From Ovis canadensis (lineage: Eukaryota > Chordata > Mammalia > Artiodactyla > Bovidae), in NCBI RefSeq assembly GCF_042477335.2, contig NC_091255.1:35752501-35816500 (forward strand): a DNA stretch of 64,000 nucleotides, written 5' to 3'. The notes beneath the pieces were generated by a model, which did no database searches, was not told the origin of the DNA, and was given only the letters and a program-made list of their open reading frames with translations. The position numbers and the translations under genes were made by a program. This document shows, piece after piece, positions 50,227 to 64,000 of the stretch (position 1 is its first letter; each line of letters opens with the position of its first letter).

Positions 50227-51990
50227 ATGAGGTTGGCTGTGTTCTTCTCTGGGGCCTTGCTGGGGCTACTAGCAGGTAAGGAGGAAGGGGATGGGGAGGC
50301 GGCCTCTGGGAAGAAGCCCGCCCTGGGTTGCTAACCAGTCTTTTCCTCAAAGCCCAGGGGACAGGGAATGACTGTCCTCATAAAAAATCCGCCACTCTGC
50401 TGCCATCCTTCACGGTGACACCTACAGCTACAGAAAGCACATCAAGCCCTGGAACAACCAGCCACAGAACTACCAAGAGCCACAGAACCACCACTCAGAG
50501 AATCACCACCACCATGCATACAACCAACACCACAGGAACCACCAGCGGCAAGTCCCCAACAGCCACTCATAGTCCTGCTACCACCACCAGTCATCAAAAT
50601 ACTACAGTTCATCCAACAAGCAACAGTACTGCCACAAGTCCAGGACCCTCCACCAGATCCCCCCACCCAGAACCACCACCCTCTCCAAGTCCTAGCCCAG
50701 GCTCCAAGGAGGCAATAGGAGACTACACTTGGAGTAATGGTTCCCAGCCCTGCGTCCGGCTCCAAGCCCAGATTCAGATGCGAGTTCTGTACCCAACCCA
50801 GGGTGGAGGAGAGGTAAAGCTAAAAGATTGGAGGACATGAAGGGAAGGGGCTGAGGCCTGATATTCAGAAGTCGGGGAGGAAGAGCAGAGAAGACAAATA
50901 CAGATTGAAGACAAAGGGAACATGGAATGGCAGAGCTGTGCAGTCTTGTGACCTCTCATCTTTAACTTCTACAGGCCTGGGGCATCTCTGTACTGAACCC
51001 CAACAGAACCAAGGCCCAGGGGGGCTGTGAACGTACCCATTCCCACTTGCTCCTCTCATTCCCCTCCGGACAGCTCAGCTTCGGATTCAAACAGGTACTA
51101 ACCCTCATCCCTCCCTGTCGCCCTATCCCTACCAACCTCTTGCCATACTCCTTACTCTATACCTGGATGCCACTCTCCCCTGCTGCCCTGAGTCTTCCTG
51201 GTCACCTCCCCAGGATCCACTGCAGAGCACAGTCTACCTGAACTATATGGCTGTGGAGTACAACGTGTCCTTCCCCCAGGCAGTGCGTGAGTAACCTCCC
51301 CTTTCTCACCACTTGTACTAGATATTTGGGTTCCTGAAGGGACCCAGGCTAGTGGGTGGAGATGTGGATACGGCGCTAACTCTTCCTCATTCTTTTAGAG
51401 TGGACATTCTCAGTTCAGAACTCATCCCTTCGAGATCTCCAAACCCCCCTGGGCCAGAGCTTCAGCTGCAGAAATGCAAGCATCATTGTTTCACCAGCTT
51501 TACACCTTGATCTGCTCTCCCTGAAGCTACAAGCTGCTCAGCTGTCGCCCTCAGGGGCCTTTGGACCAAGTAAGACCTATTTCTTCCCTCCTCGAATTTT
51601 CCCATTGCACTGAAAGCCCCCACCCAGGCTTATAATATCCCTCCTTGCACCCCCAAATCTCCTCCCTCAAGCTTGTCACAGCTGGGGTAACTGTCCTTCC
51701 TCCTCCATAAGGCTCTCCCCAGGCTCCCGTTTCCTGCTCTGAGACATCTAGGTGAGCGCCTCACCAATCTCTACTTCGCAACATCCCCTACATTCCTTCC
51801 TCCCACCTTGATCCCAACCACCACCGTGACACCCACTTGACCTGTCTTTCTACCAGGTTTCTCTTGTCCCAATGATAAGTCCATCTTGCTGCCTCTCATC
51901 ATCGGCCTGATCTTACTCGGCCTCCTCACCCTGGTGCTTGTTACCTTCTGCATCGTCCGAAGACGCCCACCCACTTACCAGCCCCTCTGA
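50227..51990 (+). CDS. CD68: CD68 (macrosialin)
   Basis: Heavily glycosylated type I membrane protein of late endosomes and lysosomes in macrophages; LAMP family. Coding exons: 50227-50275, 50353-50813, 50975-51094, 51214-51286, 51399-51569, 51857-51990; phases close to 335 aa (human 354). A signal peptide (MRLAVFFSGALLGLLAAQG) precedes a Thr/Ser/Pro/His-rich mucin domain of about 130 residues with repeats such as TTSHRTTKSHRTTT, then a proline-rich hinge (EPPPSPSPSPGSK). One LAMP-like domain with several NxS/T sites follows, then a single membrane segment (LLPLIIGLILLGLL...) and a short basic tail ending YQPL, a YxxL-type lysosomal sorting motif. Length difference from human falls in the mucin part. 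Confidence 0.97.
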
Positions 51991-52172
51991 GCATTTTTCT
52001 CAATATCCAGGGCACCAGGAGGTGCTTTCATTTCTCATCACTCAACTGACTCAAAGAGATAAAAGTTATCATCCTTCCCTGTCTTGATGAACAAAGAAAT
52101 AATGCAACTGGGAGGGATGAGGGGAAAGATGTTTACTAAATATGACTGATTCTCCATCTCCCATGGGAAAAT

Positions 52173-52178
52173 AATAAA
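52173..52178 (+). terminator. CD68: CD68 polyadenylation signal
   Basis: AATAAA in AAATAATAAAATTTGC, 183 bases after the stop codon. Confidence 0.75.
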
Positions 52179-52199
52179 ATTTGCTCAAATCTTTATCCC

Positions 52200-53699
52200 T
52201 GGTTTTCCTTGTCCTTCCTGCCAGGATTAAAAGCCGTTAAGTTTGTCACACACCTTTTGGTACCTTCCATGGTTGAGTCTAAGGGTCCTAGAAACAGCTC
52301 ACCAGGAGCGATGAAAATGTCACTGTGTGGTACAATGCCCTCATGGATTCCTCCTTCAAAGTCTGGCACAGCTGTTGTCAAACTGGCCTTGCTGCCTCCC
52401 TTGCTCCTCTTTTCCTGGGGTCTCTGGCTGCTCCAGTTACCTCTCCTCCAATCCAGGGGAGCCACCCATCCCAGCAGCCTGTCAAATGCCCTGCCCTACC
52501 CTGCCCTACCCACTGTGTCTGGGCTAGCGAACAACCCAGATTAAACTCCAGCTGAATCTGGGATGCTCCTATCTCACATGCAAAGGATTTTTATCTACCA
52601 CAGGAGCAATGCGTACTCTGACTTCCATAAAATATCCTCTATGCTCCTAGGCAACCCACAGTCCCTGGTGGTGGTGCCCCCTAGTAGTGGTGGGTGGCAC
52701 CCCTAGGACAGCCCCAGTGTGGATTCTAAAAAGGATCTCCTCGACCGCCCTAGCCTGAACGACCAGACCAGGGAGTGCTAAATTCCCCTTTACAGTTCAT
52801 CGCCCTTTACAGTGAGCATCGCCAGGGCCAGTATGGGGCCCTTCCAATTGCAGGAGCCTTGTAAGGCTACAGAAAGCAGCCACCGAGACCGGCAGACCCA
52901 ACCCTTTTGAGGGAGCACGTGGCCGAGACCCAGCAAACACACCACCGCCTCGCGACACTTCGTAAGACCCTGCAGACTGTGGCGCAGGAGTCACCGACGG
53001 GTGTGGTACTCCCAGCAGGTGCACAGCCACCAGAGCGCGATGACCAGTGCTATCTCCACCAAGACTTGGTGTCCTGGCCCATCGCTACTGCTGGGTAGTC
53101 TTGAGATGCCCCTAGGCGAGATGTTAGGGCGCCTCCGTCTGGCCCAAATCCTGGCTCAGCACCTGGTCATAGGAGGCCGAGAAAGGGGCCTTGGCCCAGG
53201 GGTGACGCCCTCGGGCCAGTGGGGTGAGAGGGAACCCCGGGGCCTTTGTTTCACAGAAGCGGCCAGGACTGGGCCCGTATGGGAGCTAGGGACACTGCCA
53301 TCTCCCGAAACCGGGCTGTTCTTCCCCACCGCCTCTACCTCTGCTTCACTGTCCTGGCCCAGCGCACCCATTTGCCTCGGCGAACCTGAAGAGGGAGAAG
53401 CGTGGGCCTTGCGCCTAAGGTGAGCGGCCTGGCTCAGACGTCTCGCTCCCATCGGCGCCATGTCCTCTGGAGACACCGAGAGTACAGGAGGTGGAAAGCT
53501 ACACCGCCCACACCCAACGCCATTTTGGAGACTCACGCCCCTTCTCTCTCAACTTCGAACAATATAGTAAGCTGGAAGAAGACAAGATGGCGCCGAGCAG
53601 GAGGAGCGGAGAAAGGAAGGATAAATCTTACTGCGTAAACAAAGGCTCGGAAAATGGAACTGCGCAGGCGTACAGCTTTGGCACGCTTTAAAAATTCGA
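52200..53699. other. CD68-MPDU1 spacer; GC-rich right half without a supported gene
   Basis: The left half looks like ordinary intergenic DNA. From about 52.8 kb it is GC-rich and has moderately long open frames on both strands (for example 53001-53423 plus and 53156-53536 minus), but none shows a domain, a conserved start context or splice partners I recognise. AAGATGGCGCC at 53583 is a YY1-type motif. An antisense or upstream non-coding transcript is possible. Confidence 0.45.
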
Positions 53700-53908
53700 G
53701 CAGCAGGGAGGGAGCGTCCAAAAACGTGGTTTCCAGGCGAGACCTATTTTACGTTAACGAAGGTGGGACGGCGTAAGGGAGAGCTGGGGCGGGAGGCGGG
53801 GCGCGGTCCTGCTTAGTGGCGGAAAGGCGGGAGGCGGAGGCTCGGAGCGCGCGTGCGCACTGTCAGTCAATGGCGGTTTGAGGGATTGGCGGAAGTTGAC
53901 TTTGCAAT
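53700..53908 (+). promoter_or_regulatory. MPDU1: MPDU1 CpG-rich promoter and 5' UTR
   Basis: GC boxes (GGGCGGGAGGCGGGGCG), an E2F-like GGCGGGAGG and a TATA-less layout. The start codon itself sits in AATATGGCGGCCG, a YY1-like context. Confidence 0.65.
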
Positions 53909-56681
<2,773 letters not shown>

Positions 56682-57252
56682 AGTTGAGTGGGCTCCCCGA
56701 GTACATTCCATGTTTCCATTCATCCACTTAGCCTTGGGGTCCTTCCCATCTGGATCAGTTTGTTGATGTGACTTTTAACCATTCCCCGTTCTTCTGCAAT
56801 TGCAACTTTGATTGGCCCAGATCCTTAGGATGGGGTAGAGATTTTCAGGCTGACATTTTAACATTGTGTGCTGCTGTCCTGTGTATATGCTCTGGAGTCA
56901 TTTAAACATTTGGCTAAAATTCTTCCTTTAGCAGAAGTTTCTAGCTAGTTAATTTATTCTGGGCAGAAGTCTTACCCTGTCCTCCCCATTTCCCCACTTC
57001 CTTTCTGACCCTGAAGGACAGAGCCTGGACAGTCGAAGAGACCAGGTGCTTATGGTTTCCTTTCTCCCCCAGCCTGGCTCAGACTGTCTCCTGGACCCCA
57101 GTGCTTGGTGGGGGGGTAGGGGGAAGGGGACAGAAGAATGACTCAGGCAGGGCCCCAGGGTGGGGTGAGGAGGTTCCTGCTCTGGCAGGTCCAGGCGGAA
57201 GGGAGTGGAGACTGCTGGTTCCTGCTGCAGTAAAGGGGAACAGAGATGGAAC

Positions 57253-57258
57253 AATAAA
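57253..57258 (+). terminator. MPDU1: MPDU1 polyadenylation signal
   Basis: AATAAA in GAACAATAAAGACTC, 572 bases after the stop. It lies only 16 bases from the SOX15 signal on the other strand. Confidence 0.75.
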
Positions 57259-57273
57259 GACTCAGAGACATGG

Positions 57274-57279
57274 TTTAAT
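57274..57279 (-). terminator. SOX15: SOX15 polyadenylation signal
   Basis: Minus-strand ATTAAA (plus TTTAAT) 213 bases after the SOX15 stop. The minus strand just upstream has a T run and TACAGTTTTGTACAATT. Confidence 0.6.
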
Positions 57280-57491
57280 TGTACAAAACTGTATTCTGCC
57301 TACCAAAAAAAAAAAAATCTGTGGGTTTTGTTCCCCCTAGCTTTCTGGGGTTTGAGGAGTACTGCTCGTCTCTGAACTGTGGTCCAACACAGTTCTAAAG
57401 GATTTGCAGCCTGGGAGGTGGGGGGGGGGGGGTTCTGGGTAGAAACAGAAAAGGACTGGAAACCTTTCTGGGCGGTCCCTGCCTGTGAGGG

Positions 57492-58826
57492 TTAGAGGTG
57501 GGTTAGGGGCAAGGGGGTCCCTGAGAGGGCTGGGTTGTACAGAGGGGGAGAACCTGGGGGTGGGTAGGGGCTGTAAGCAGGGAGTAGCTCCCCCTGGAGC
57601 CTTGGGTTACTCTGGGGGAGAGAGCACGGCGAGGGGCCCTCCGGTTTACAGTGGGAAGAGCTGCAAAGAGAAACACTGAGGTTAGAAGGCATTTGCTCCC
57701 TGGGTTGCAGGTGCCAAGTAGGGTCCCGGATTCGCATGTGGGGGTAGTTCTGACCAGTTCTGCACCGACAGGTAGAATTAATCAGCCACCCATCTATCCC
57801 TGGCTATCCGGACCCCCCCAGAGTACCAGTGATAGGGAAGGGAACCCCAGGATGGCTTAGAGCTGCACCACCACCACAACCATGTCAGGGCATGCTCAAG
57901 TGTGAGCTTGCGTGCTGCGCGCCTGTTTTTCTCTTTTGGGGCGGCAGGCCAGGAAGAGGTAGAGTTGGGCTTGGCCTGTCCTTGCCCCGGGGCTGGGAGA
58001 GGAAGCCGGGTCACACGAGGGCCAGAAGCGGGGGCCGGCGGTGGAGGGGGCGGGAAGGATGGGAAATTCAGGTAACTAAAACAGTCACATCCAGGTTGCT
58101 GCTCTTGCAGTGTCACCACCAACAGACTCTGATGGAAGAAAGACCCTGGCTCCCCTGAAGTCTCCCACCCTTCATGGGGCACCCTCCAAATTCCTCCATG
58201 AGTGTCCCCTACTTGGGTGGGCTCAGGACCCCTGCCAGCCAGGCTCTAGGACAGGGGCACAAGTTTCTGTCATCTTGTTCCCCGGGTACTCACCCATAAC
58301 TGCCAGGAAGGTAGGCTGTCGAGTAGTTGGGGGGCTGGTACCCAAAGCCTCTGCTCCCCTGGTTGGCTGCATATCCAGGCCCCCAGACTGGCCCGCTGCC
58401 AGCCACGCCGCCGCTTCCCTGGTTGAAGTGGGGCGACCCGGCCCCCGCGTTCTTGGTCTTGCGCCGGGGCCTGTACTTGTAGTCAGGGTAGTCGCGCAGG
58501 TGCCGGGCTCGGAGCCGCTTAGCCTCCTCCACGAAGGGCCGCTTCTCATCCTCGCCCAGCAACTTCCACTGCGCGCCCAGGCGCTTGGAGATCTCCGAGT
58601 TGTGCATCTTCGGGTTCTGCTGCGCCATCTGGCGGCGCTGGGCGGAGCTCCACACCATGAACGCGTTCATGGGCCGTTTGACCTTCTCCAAGGGAAGCCC
58701 CCTGGAGACAACTGTGCTCCCAGCGTCCTCCCGCTCCTGGGGGCCCGAGGACGAGGAGGTAGGGGCCGTGGGAGTGGGAGAGTCCAGGTTCCAGGCCTGG
58801 TCGTGTGAGGAGCCCGGTACCGCCAT
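57492..58826 (-). CDS. SOX15: SRY-box transcription factor 15
   Basis: Group G SOX transcription factor with roles in placental trophoblast and muscle regeneration. Two coding exons on the minus strand: 58826-58294 and 57660-57492, joined across a phase 2 intron (donor GG|GTGAGT), 233 aa like human. The HMG box spans about 49-117: [20 protein letters not shown], then [16 protein letters not shown], ending [14 protein letters not shown] Ser/Thr/Pro-rich N-terminus precedes it. The C-terminal part is Gly/Pro/Tyr-rich ([19 protein letters not shown]) and ends PLPLTHL. Its 3' end faces MPDU1; FXR2 lies upstream on the same strand. Confidence 0.97.
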
Positions 58827-60390
58827 GGGGGGGCCGAAGGGAAGCCTTCAGAGGGCGTTTCTACAGGCCCTCCCCTCCGAAGTGAAACGTTGATCCCCAA
58901 ACCCGGTATCCTAAGTGTCTTTCTAATCCGGAGTCGTTACAGAGAAACTCGTGTCCTTTAAAGGTATAAACCGTCCCAAGTTCAGAGTCCTTATAATGGA
59001 GCCCGTACTTCCAACCAATCCGGAACTTCTGCGGAGTCCAGCGCAAAAACCGCTGCCTGGTACCCGCTCCAGTACAGGTTTTGCTCTTTCCTTGTGGCTG
59101 CGAGGTTCCCGGCGACCGAGTCTGGCTCCCCCTGCCCGCTGCCCGCCAAGGGCCCGGCTTCGGTGAAGGCGGTAAACCTCTGCGGTCGGGGGGGGGGGGG
59201 GGGGGGTCCCGCAGCTGCCAGGCAGCTTAGCCCAGGTACCACGGCCCTCTCTCACCTGGTCTCAGCGTCTGTGGCTGGCGGGTGGGCCAGGCTGGGGAAC
59301 AGCTTTTAACGACTGGCTCCACCCCACTCCCTCCCAACCGACCGCGCCTCCTTAAGGGCGCCAACATCCCCCTCCCTTAGGCCAACCCAGGTGTCCCATT
59401 CTTCCCAGCCCCCAACACTCCCCCCAGGGGACCACACCCCCTCTCCACCCAAGACCCATAAGTCAGGCCTTCCAGCCCCAATAGCCTGAACATCTACCCC
59501 TCCCTTCTTAAGCACAGCGATTTAAAGTCAATATCTTTGCACAAAGGGATCAAGTAGAGGGGGATCAAGAGCCCTCAGGGTCAGAGTTGTGCTGGGAAGA
59601 AGGTGGGAACACCCAACCCACTAACCCAAACCTTTTTCTGGTGCCTACAACTGCTCAAGCCCCTGACCAGCCCTGGGGCAGAAAAGTCAGGCAGTCAGGA
59701 GGCAGGCAGGCAGGCCATTTTTGTTTCCTGAGTCATCCCAGCAGGTGCTTGGGTGGTGATACAACCCCTTGCCAGGTGAGAAAATTTAAACTCTCACCAC
59801 TATAGCCCCCAAACCTAGGTTTCTCCACATGTTTTATCTCTAAACCTCAGAGTTGGGAGGCAGGGCACAAGGAAGCCCAGAAGAACCAAGGCTGAGAGAT
59901 CAGTGATACGGATGCTGGAGAGGAAGCCTGGATCCAGAGCAGAGTACCAGCAGGAATGAGGGCTCGACACCTAGGTTCCAGGGGCTGTCTTGAGGGAACC
60001 CTGCTCCCCATGCTCCCCAAGGCCCAGCCCAAGCCCCAGGCCTCAGGTAATCGGATTAAGCAGCCTGCCTTGGCTCTCAGCTCTGCTAGCAGGAACAGCT
60101 CCAGCTCTGAGCAGCCCTACCTAGCCTGCTGTGACTCAGGGTATAGGAGTGGCCTAGCTCCCTCTACCAGCAAACCTGGGGGAGGGGAGAAGCAGCAAGG
60201 CATCCGCTGCTTTTCTCTAGACCAGGAGGGTACCTGGGCCTGGGGAATTCAGGAATGTCAGAAATTCCTAGACGTAGACCATCTCTGGAATGCTAGAGAA
60301 GCCAGTTGTGGTGATACAGGAAACAAGGGCCAGGGCAGGTCACTCCTATAGAAACAGATGGACCAAACTGGGCACAAGGAAGGTACAGGA
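58827..60390 (-). promoter_or_regulatory. SOX15: SOX15 upstream region / SOX15-FXR2 spacer
   Basis: The proximal 450 bases are GC-rich and include a run of 19 G on the plus strand (59188-59206, C run on the SOX15 strand). Minus-strand TTTATACC lies near 58961 and may act as a TATA-like box. From 59300 to 60390 there is no gene or named repeat I recognise. Confidence 0.5.
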
Positions 60391-60394
60391 ACCA

Positions 60395-61004
60395 GAGAGC
60401 CATTTGGATTTTTTTATTCTCTTTTTAAATACTGTACAGTGAAAAATAAATACGCCTTCTCATCCACCAGACAAGGTTGGTCCCCCCCCTCCCCTGGAGG
60501 ACCTTGTCACCCCCCTTCATACACACCCCTGGTTCTACTCCAAAACCTTCCCCATGCCTCCCACCCACTTATACCCTTACTATCCCCGTCTTCCACAGTG
60601 ATGAGGCCCCAGAAATGGGGGGTACAGGATGGGAGGAGGGATAGCAGGGGAGCCCCCCTGAACTGTCAAATCTGGGTGGGTCAAGGAGCACCCCGCACCA
60701 ACAGGCGGAGAATGGGGGTGTTCAGAGAGAGATTGGGGCATTAGAGGATAAAGGCACATCCAGTCTGATGGGGAAGGAGAGAGACTCCCCTCACCCTGGG
60801 GGTAGGGTGGACAAGAGGGAGGGGGTAGGACCCTGTTACACACCCCTCCACTAGCTCCTGGAGGCTGGGGGGGACCCAAGCTGCTGTGCCACCCCCCTCC
60901 CCCCTAGATAAGAGCAGCTCCAGCGCAGGTCGGTCGGGCCTGTGAGGGCCATTGGTGTTGGGCAGCAAGCGAGATGGAGAAGGGAGGGATGCGGGCTGGA
61001 GGGT
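60395..61004 (-). other. FXR2: FXR2 3' UTR
   Basis: About 600 bases between the FXR2 stop codon and the minus-strand poly(A) signal. Pyrimidine-rich on the plus strand (CCCCCCCTCCCC blocks), so purine/G-rich in the transcript. Confidence 0.65.
60413..60418 (-). terminator. FXR2: FXR2 polyadenylation signal
   Basis: Minus-strand AATAAA (plus TTTATT) in a T-rich plus-strand context, about 590 bases after the stop. Confidence 0.7.
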
Positions 61005-63874
61005 TTATGAAACCCCATTCACCAAACTACCCAACTCCAAGGGGGCGGAGAGCTCCCCATTCTCTGAGGGGCCCTTAGGAAGCTTGCTGACAGAGTCACC
61101 CTGAAGGGAGAGTGGGAAAGAAAATGGAGAGGAAGGAAAGGAGGTCAGTAGAAATTCAGGTAATGCCATTCCCTACCACCTAAGAGCTCCAGGCATCTGC
61201 TGGGACCCAGTGGTTGGTCGCCAGTAGTCACTTTTACTGGGATCCAGAAAATATGAACCAAATGGCCCTTTCTCTTCTATACAAACTTTTCACTATTCTA
61301 CATGTAGCCTAAACTCCAGCTGCATGCCTTCCCTGCAATTTCACAAGCGATTTCTTAGCGAGTTTTCATGTGCCCCCTACTCCAGAGCAACACAAAAGGT
61401 AGTGGGGTAAACTATGTCTTCCTTGCCTACCTTCTGCCCTGAAAGAGAATCCTCTGAAGGTTTAGTGCGATCCAGGGGTGGCCGCTGGCGGCTCTGAGAC
61501 TTTGCTCGGGAGATATAGTCAGCCACAGTCACTGGGGAAGACAGAGGATCAAGTTTCAGAAGGAACCCAGGTATCCAGCCCCTAGACACCCACTGGACCC
61601 CAACCCCTAGTTTCCACAGGATAGGAGGCATCCTGTTCTCTGAGGCAGTCTGCTGGAATCCAGTGTTAGCTCACCTGGCTGACGGTCTCCACTGATAGAA
61701 CCATCAGTCCGGTTACCACGGTTACGGCGGCGGCGGCTCCGATTACGACGCTGGGGTCTTGACTCATCTTCTGTGGGGCATGGGAAAATGAGAACTGCGC
61801 ATCAATCACCCACCCCCTCAATTCTTGCCCAGCTGCAATCTTTCACACCCTCACACACCCCTTACCCAGGCCATTCTCCGTCATGCCGGGCCCGTCGGAT
61901 TCCAGGCCTCCATCCATGACAGTCCTGTCCTCGTCGGTGCGGCGGCGGCGCGAGCGGCGGCGTCTGGCGCTTGCTGGCGGGGGTTCCCCCGGCTCTGAAT
62001 CAACGGGGGGCTCTGGTTCGGATGTGTCCAGTAGGCTGTAGGGATTACTGTCTGGGTCCTTCAGCACTGGTTGGAGGAAGAAGGAGTTGGGAGTCAAGTG
62101 TCCACCATCTTTCTTTTTGGCCCACATTCATGAGCTCAGCTGTCTGCTTCTGGTACCTGAGCTAATCGATGAAGAGTTGTATCTTGAGGTGGGCCGGGGG
62201 GCAGGTGGGGGTCCCCTACCCCGGCCTCCTATCGGACGCCTCCGGCTTTCTTCCCCCCGGGTCGGGGGATCCCGGTCGCCAGGCCCAGCTCGGGTGGGCT
62301 CCTCCCTCTTCTCTGACTCCGTCTCAGAAGCTGTGGATAGGTCTGAGTTGGGGCCTGAAGAACACAGTGGCGTTCAAACAGGGTCCCTCACTCTATCCCA
62401 GGATCCATCCCCACCCCCAAGCTGGAAAATTCTCCCTCTCACTCCTTAGTCCCTCAGCCAATCACTTCATCTTCTCAATCACCCTTTCCTCAAGCTTCCA
62501 CCCAGACCTCTGCCTCCCACACCCCATCACTGCTTACCCCCCACTCCCATAGATATCTCACCATAGGCAGGACCGCCTGTCCTCCGGCCCCGGCCCCGGC
62601 CCCCATAGCTGCCCCCATAGGTTCGTGTGGTATGAAGGGAAGAGGAGGAGCTCTCATCAGTGGTATATCCAGCCTTGTCACTGCTGCCGCTGCCCCGCCC
62701 ACTTCCAGGAGGCCGAAAGCCCAGCCCAATCTGCCGAAGCTGCTCATCAATCTGCAGCCTCTCCAAGCGGAGCTGCTCCACCTCCTGGTTGGGTAGAAAA
62801 ACAAGGAAGGAGAAGTAGGTGAAAGATCAATAGTCTCTCTTCACGCTTCTCTGCCCCAACTGTCCCTAGGGACCTGAACTCTCAGGAACACAAGGCTTAA
62901 AAAGGAAAATGATGGGTTCCAACTCCACAGCCCCAATTTTCCACCTAACAGTTTCTATTCTACTCAGAGACACAAACTGGAAACCACCACTTTTAACTCC
63001 ATCCAGCATGCTCCTCAGTCCCCTGTACACGTGGGTCTTTCCTCTCCCAGGCTCCTGGCTCGGGTACCTGCAGGTAGGAGAGGTGATATTCCAGCAGAGC
63101 TTGAGCATTGCTGATGTTTTCTCGGGTGCCAACAAATATGAAAGGAACCATGCCCTGGAGAGCAAAGGACACATAGATTAGAAACAGACTCAAATCAAGT
63201 ATTAAGTCCACCTTGTCTAAGAAGCCTACCCAAAAGGGATCTTTCTAGGCTTGCCATCTACTAGGAAAAACCAAAGTTCCCACGCCCTATCCCCTAGAAA
63301 TCCCAGCCCTCAAAAGAATGGCTTGGAGAACAATCATATCTACTCTGGAAACCAATCTCTAGGTGTAGTTGCCCCATACCTCTTCCCTGGGGTTCTTCTT
63401 GTCATTATCACCTTCAACTCGAACCCTCACCACACCGGATTTATCCACAATCTCCTGGATCACTTTCCCGTTCTTTCCAATCACTTTGCCTGAATAGGTA
63501 AAGGAGGAGTCAGGCTTTTTTTTTTTTAAAGGAAAGAAAAAAGAGCAAAAACAGTTTTCCAGCTTCTATGCAAGAATTCTGTTTAATGAATCTCCTGCTT
63601 CTAGGCTTCTAGTGTGTTTTCACACCACAATCGCTAGGAATTAATTCTCCCATTTTTGTCACTCCAATTACAGACTGTTTGGTCTGTCCTCGTGAAACGA
63701 AGTGCACTGGGAGGTGCGAAGCCAGAATCACTTTAGAGCATCTCACATCTGGCCCCCAACATGTTCTCTTATATACATACACAACCCTAACTCACCAACC
63801 AGATTCCTGGGCACTTGCACGGAGTCCTCAGAAAACTCAAGATAGCTCCGGGCCTGTCGGCATGCTTCAGGAGT
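61005..63874 (-). CDS. FXR2: FMR1 autosomal homolog 2, C-terminal part (gene runs off the window)
   Basis: RNA-binding, polysome-associated paralogue of FMRP. Nine exons are present on the minus strand: 63874-63796, 63489-63380, 63154-63068, 62784-62562, 62354-62157, 62066-61866, 61770-61675, 61531-61431, 61100-61005. They encode the last 396 aa, about residues 278-673 of a 673-residue human protein. The first exons carry the second KH domain with [17 protein letters not shown]. Next comes the helical [20 protein letters not shown] segment, then an arginine/glycine-rich part ([22 protein letters not shown]). Serine-rich and [20 protein letters not shown] acidic stretches follow, with two RRRSRRRR-type basic clusters that could act in nucleolar targeting. 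It ends LVNGVS. Phases between all nine exons agree. The Tudor-like and first KH exons lie beyond 64000. Confidence 0.96.
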
Positions 63875-64000
63875 CTAAGAGAAGAATGGGGAGTTATTAA
63901 TAAAACAGAGGACCTGGATCTCAAACAGTGATCTTCCTGCCACTCTCTGTCTTTGGGAAAATGTGCTGCCACCACAGTCTGGGAGGGAGGAAGCAACTAT

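Noticed and set aside
52797-53536. Overlapping frames on both strands upstream of MPDU1 suggesting an extra gene
   Set aside because: GC-rich, no conserved motif and no matching exon structure. A non-coding transcript remains possible but cannot be supported.
58223-58893. Plus-strand frames of up to 232 codons over SOX15 exon 1
   Set aside because: Shadow frames of the SOX15 HMG-box exon, which matches its family on the minus strand with correct splicing.

Overview
This is a ruminant (bovid, most likely cattle) nuclear genomic window. Two lines of evidence point there. First, the repeats are ruminant: Bov-tA and Bov-A type SINEs, CHR/CHR-2 SINEs, ruminant L1 3' ends and a BTLTR1-like LTR. 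Second, the intron-containing genes follow the mammalian order TNFSF12 - TNFSF13 - SENP3 - EIF4A1 - CD68 - MPDU1 (all + strand) and then SOX15 and FXR2 (- strand). I recognise this as the human 17p13.1 block, cattle chromosome 19; the chromosome is inferred from gene order. Layout: 1-20.7 kb is intergenic and built almost entirely of transposons inserted into one another, including an old ERVL-type LTR (5.4-6.05 kb), a 1.18 kb solo LTR on the minus strand (10.6-11.8 kb) and a broken, internally shortened class I endogenous retrovirus with two LTRs (14.04-19.63 kb). The remaining 43 kb is gene-dense. For every complete gene I placed the coding exons at GT/AG junctions and all reading phases close: TNFSF12 (7 coding exons, 248 aa), TNFSF13 (6, 250 aa), SENP3 (10, 574 aa), EIF4A1 (11, 406 aa), CD68 (6, 335 aa), MPDU1 (7, 246 aa), SOX15 (2, 233 aa). 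FXR2 is partial: its last nine coding exons (396 aa) lie here and the gene runs off the right edge. RNA genes: EIF4A1 introns carry SNORA48, a second SNORA48-like H/ACA copy in the next intron, SNORD10 (with the U6 C77 guide visible) and a likely SNORA67. How the genes relate: TNFSF12 and TNFSF13 encode TNF ligands (TWEAK, APRIL) and keep the phase-matched junction needed for the known TWE-PRIL read-through mRNA. SENP3 is a nucleolar SUMO2/3 protease and EIF4A1 the cap-complex helicase that also hosts snoRNAs; CD68 is a macrophage lysosomal mucin; MPDU1 serves dolichol-phosphate-mannose/glucose use in the ER; SOX15 is an HMG-box factor; FXR2 is an RNA-binding paralogue of FMRP. They share a neighbourhood rather than a pathway. 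I found no undescribed functional system. The most notable observations are the tandem SNORA48 paralogue, the three-layer Tigger1/L1/CHR-2 nest in a SENP3 intron, a poly(A)-only insertion with target-site duplication, a sense-oriented retroviral LTR 1.6 kb upstream of TNFSF12, and overlapping 3' ends of MPDU1 and SOX15.
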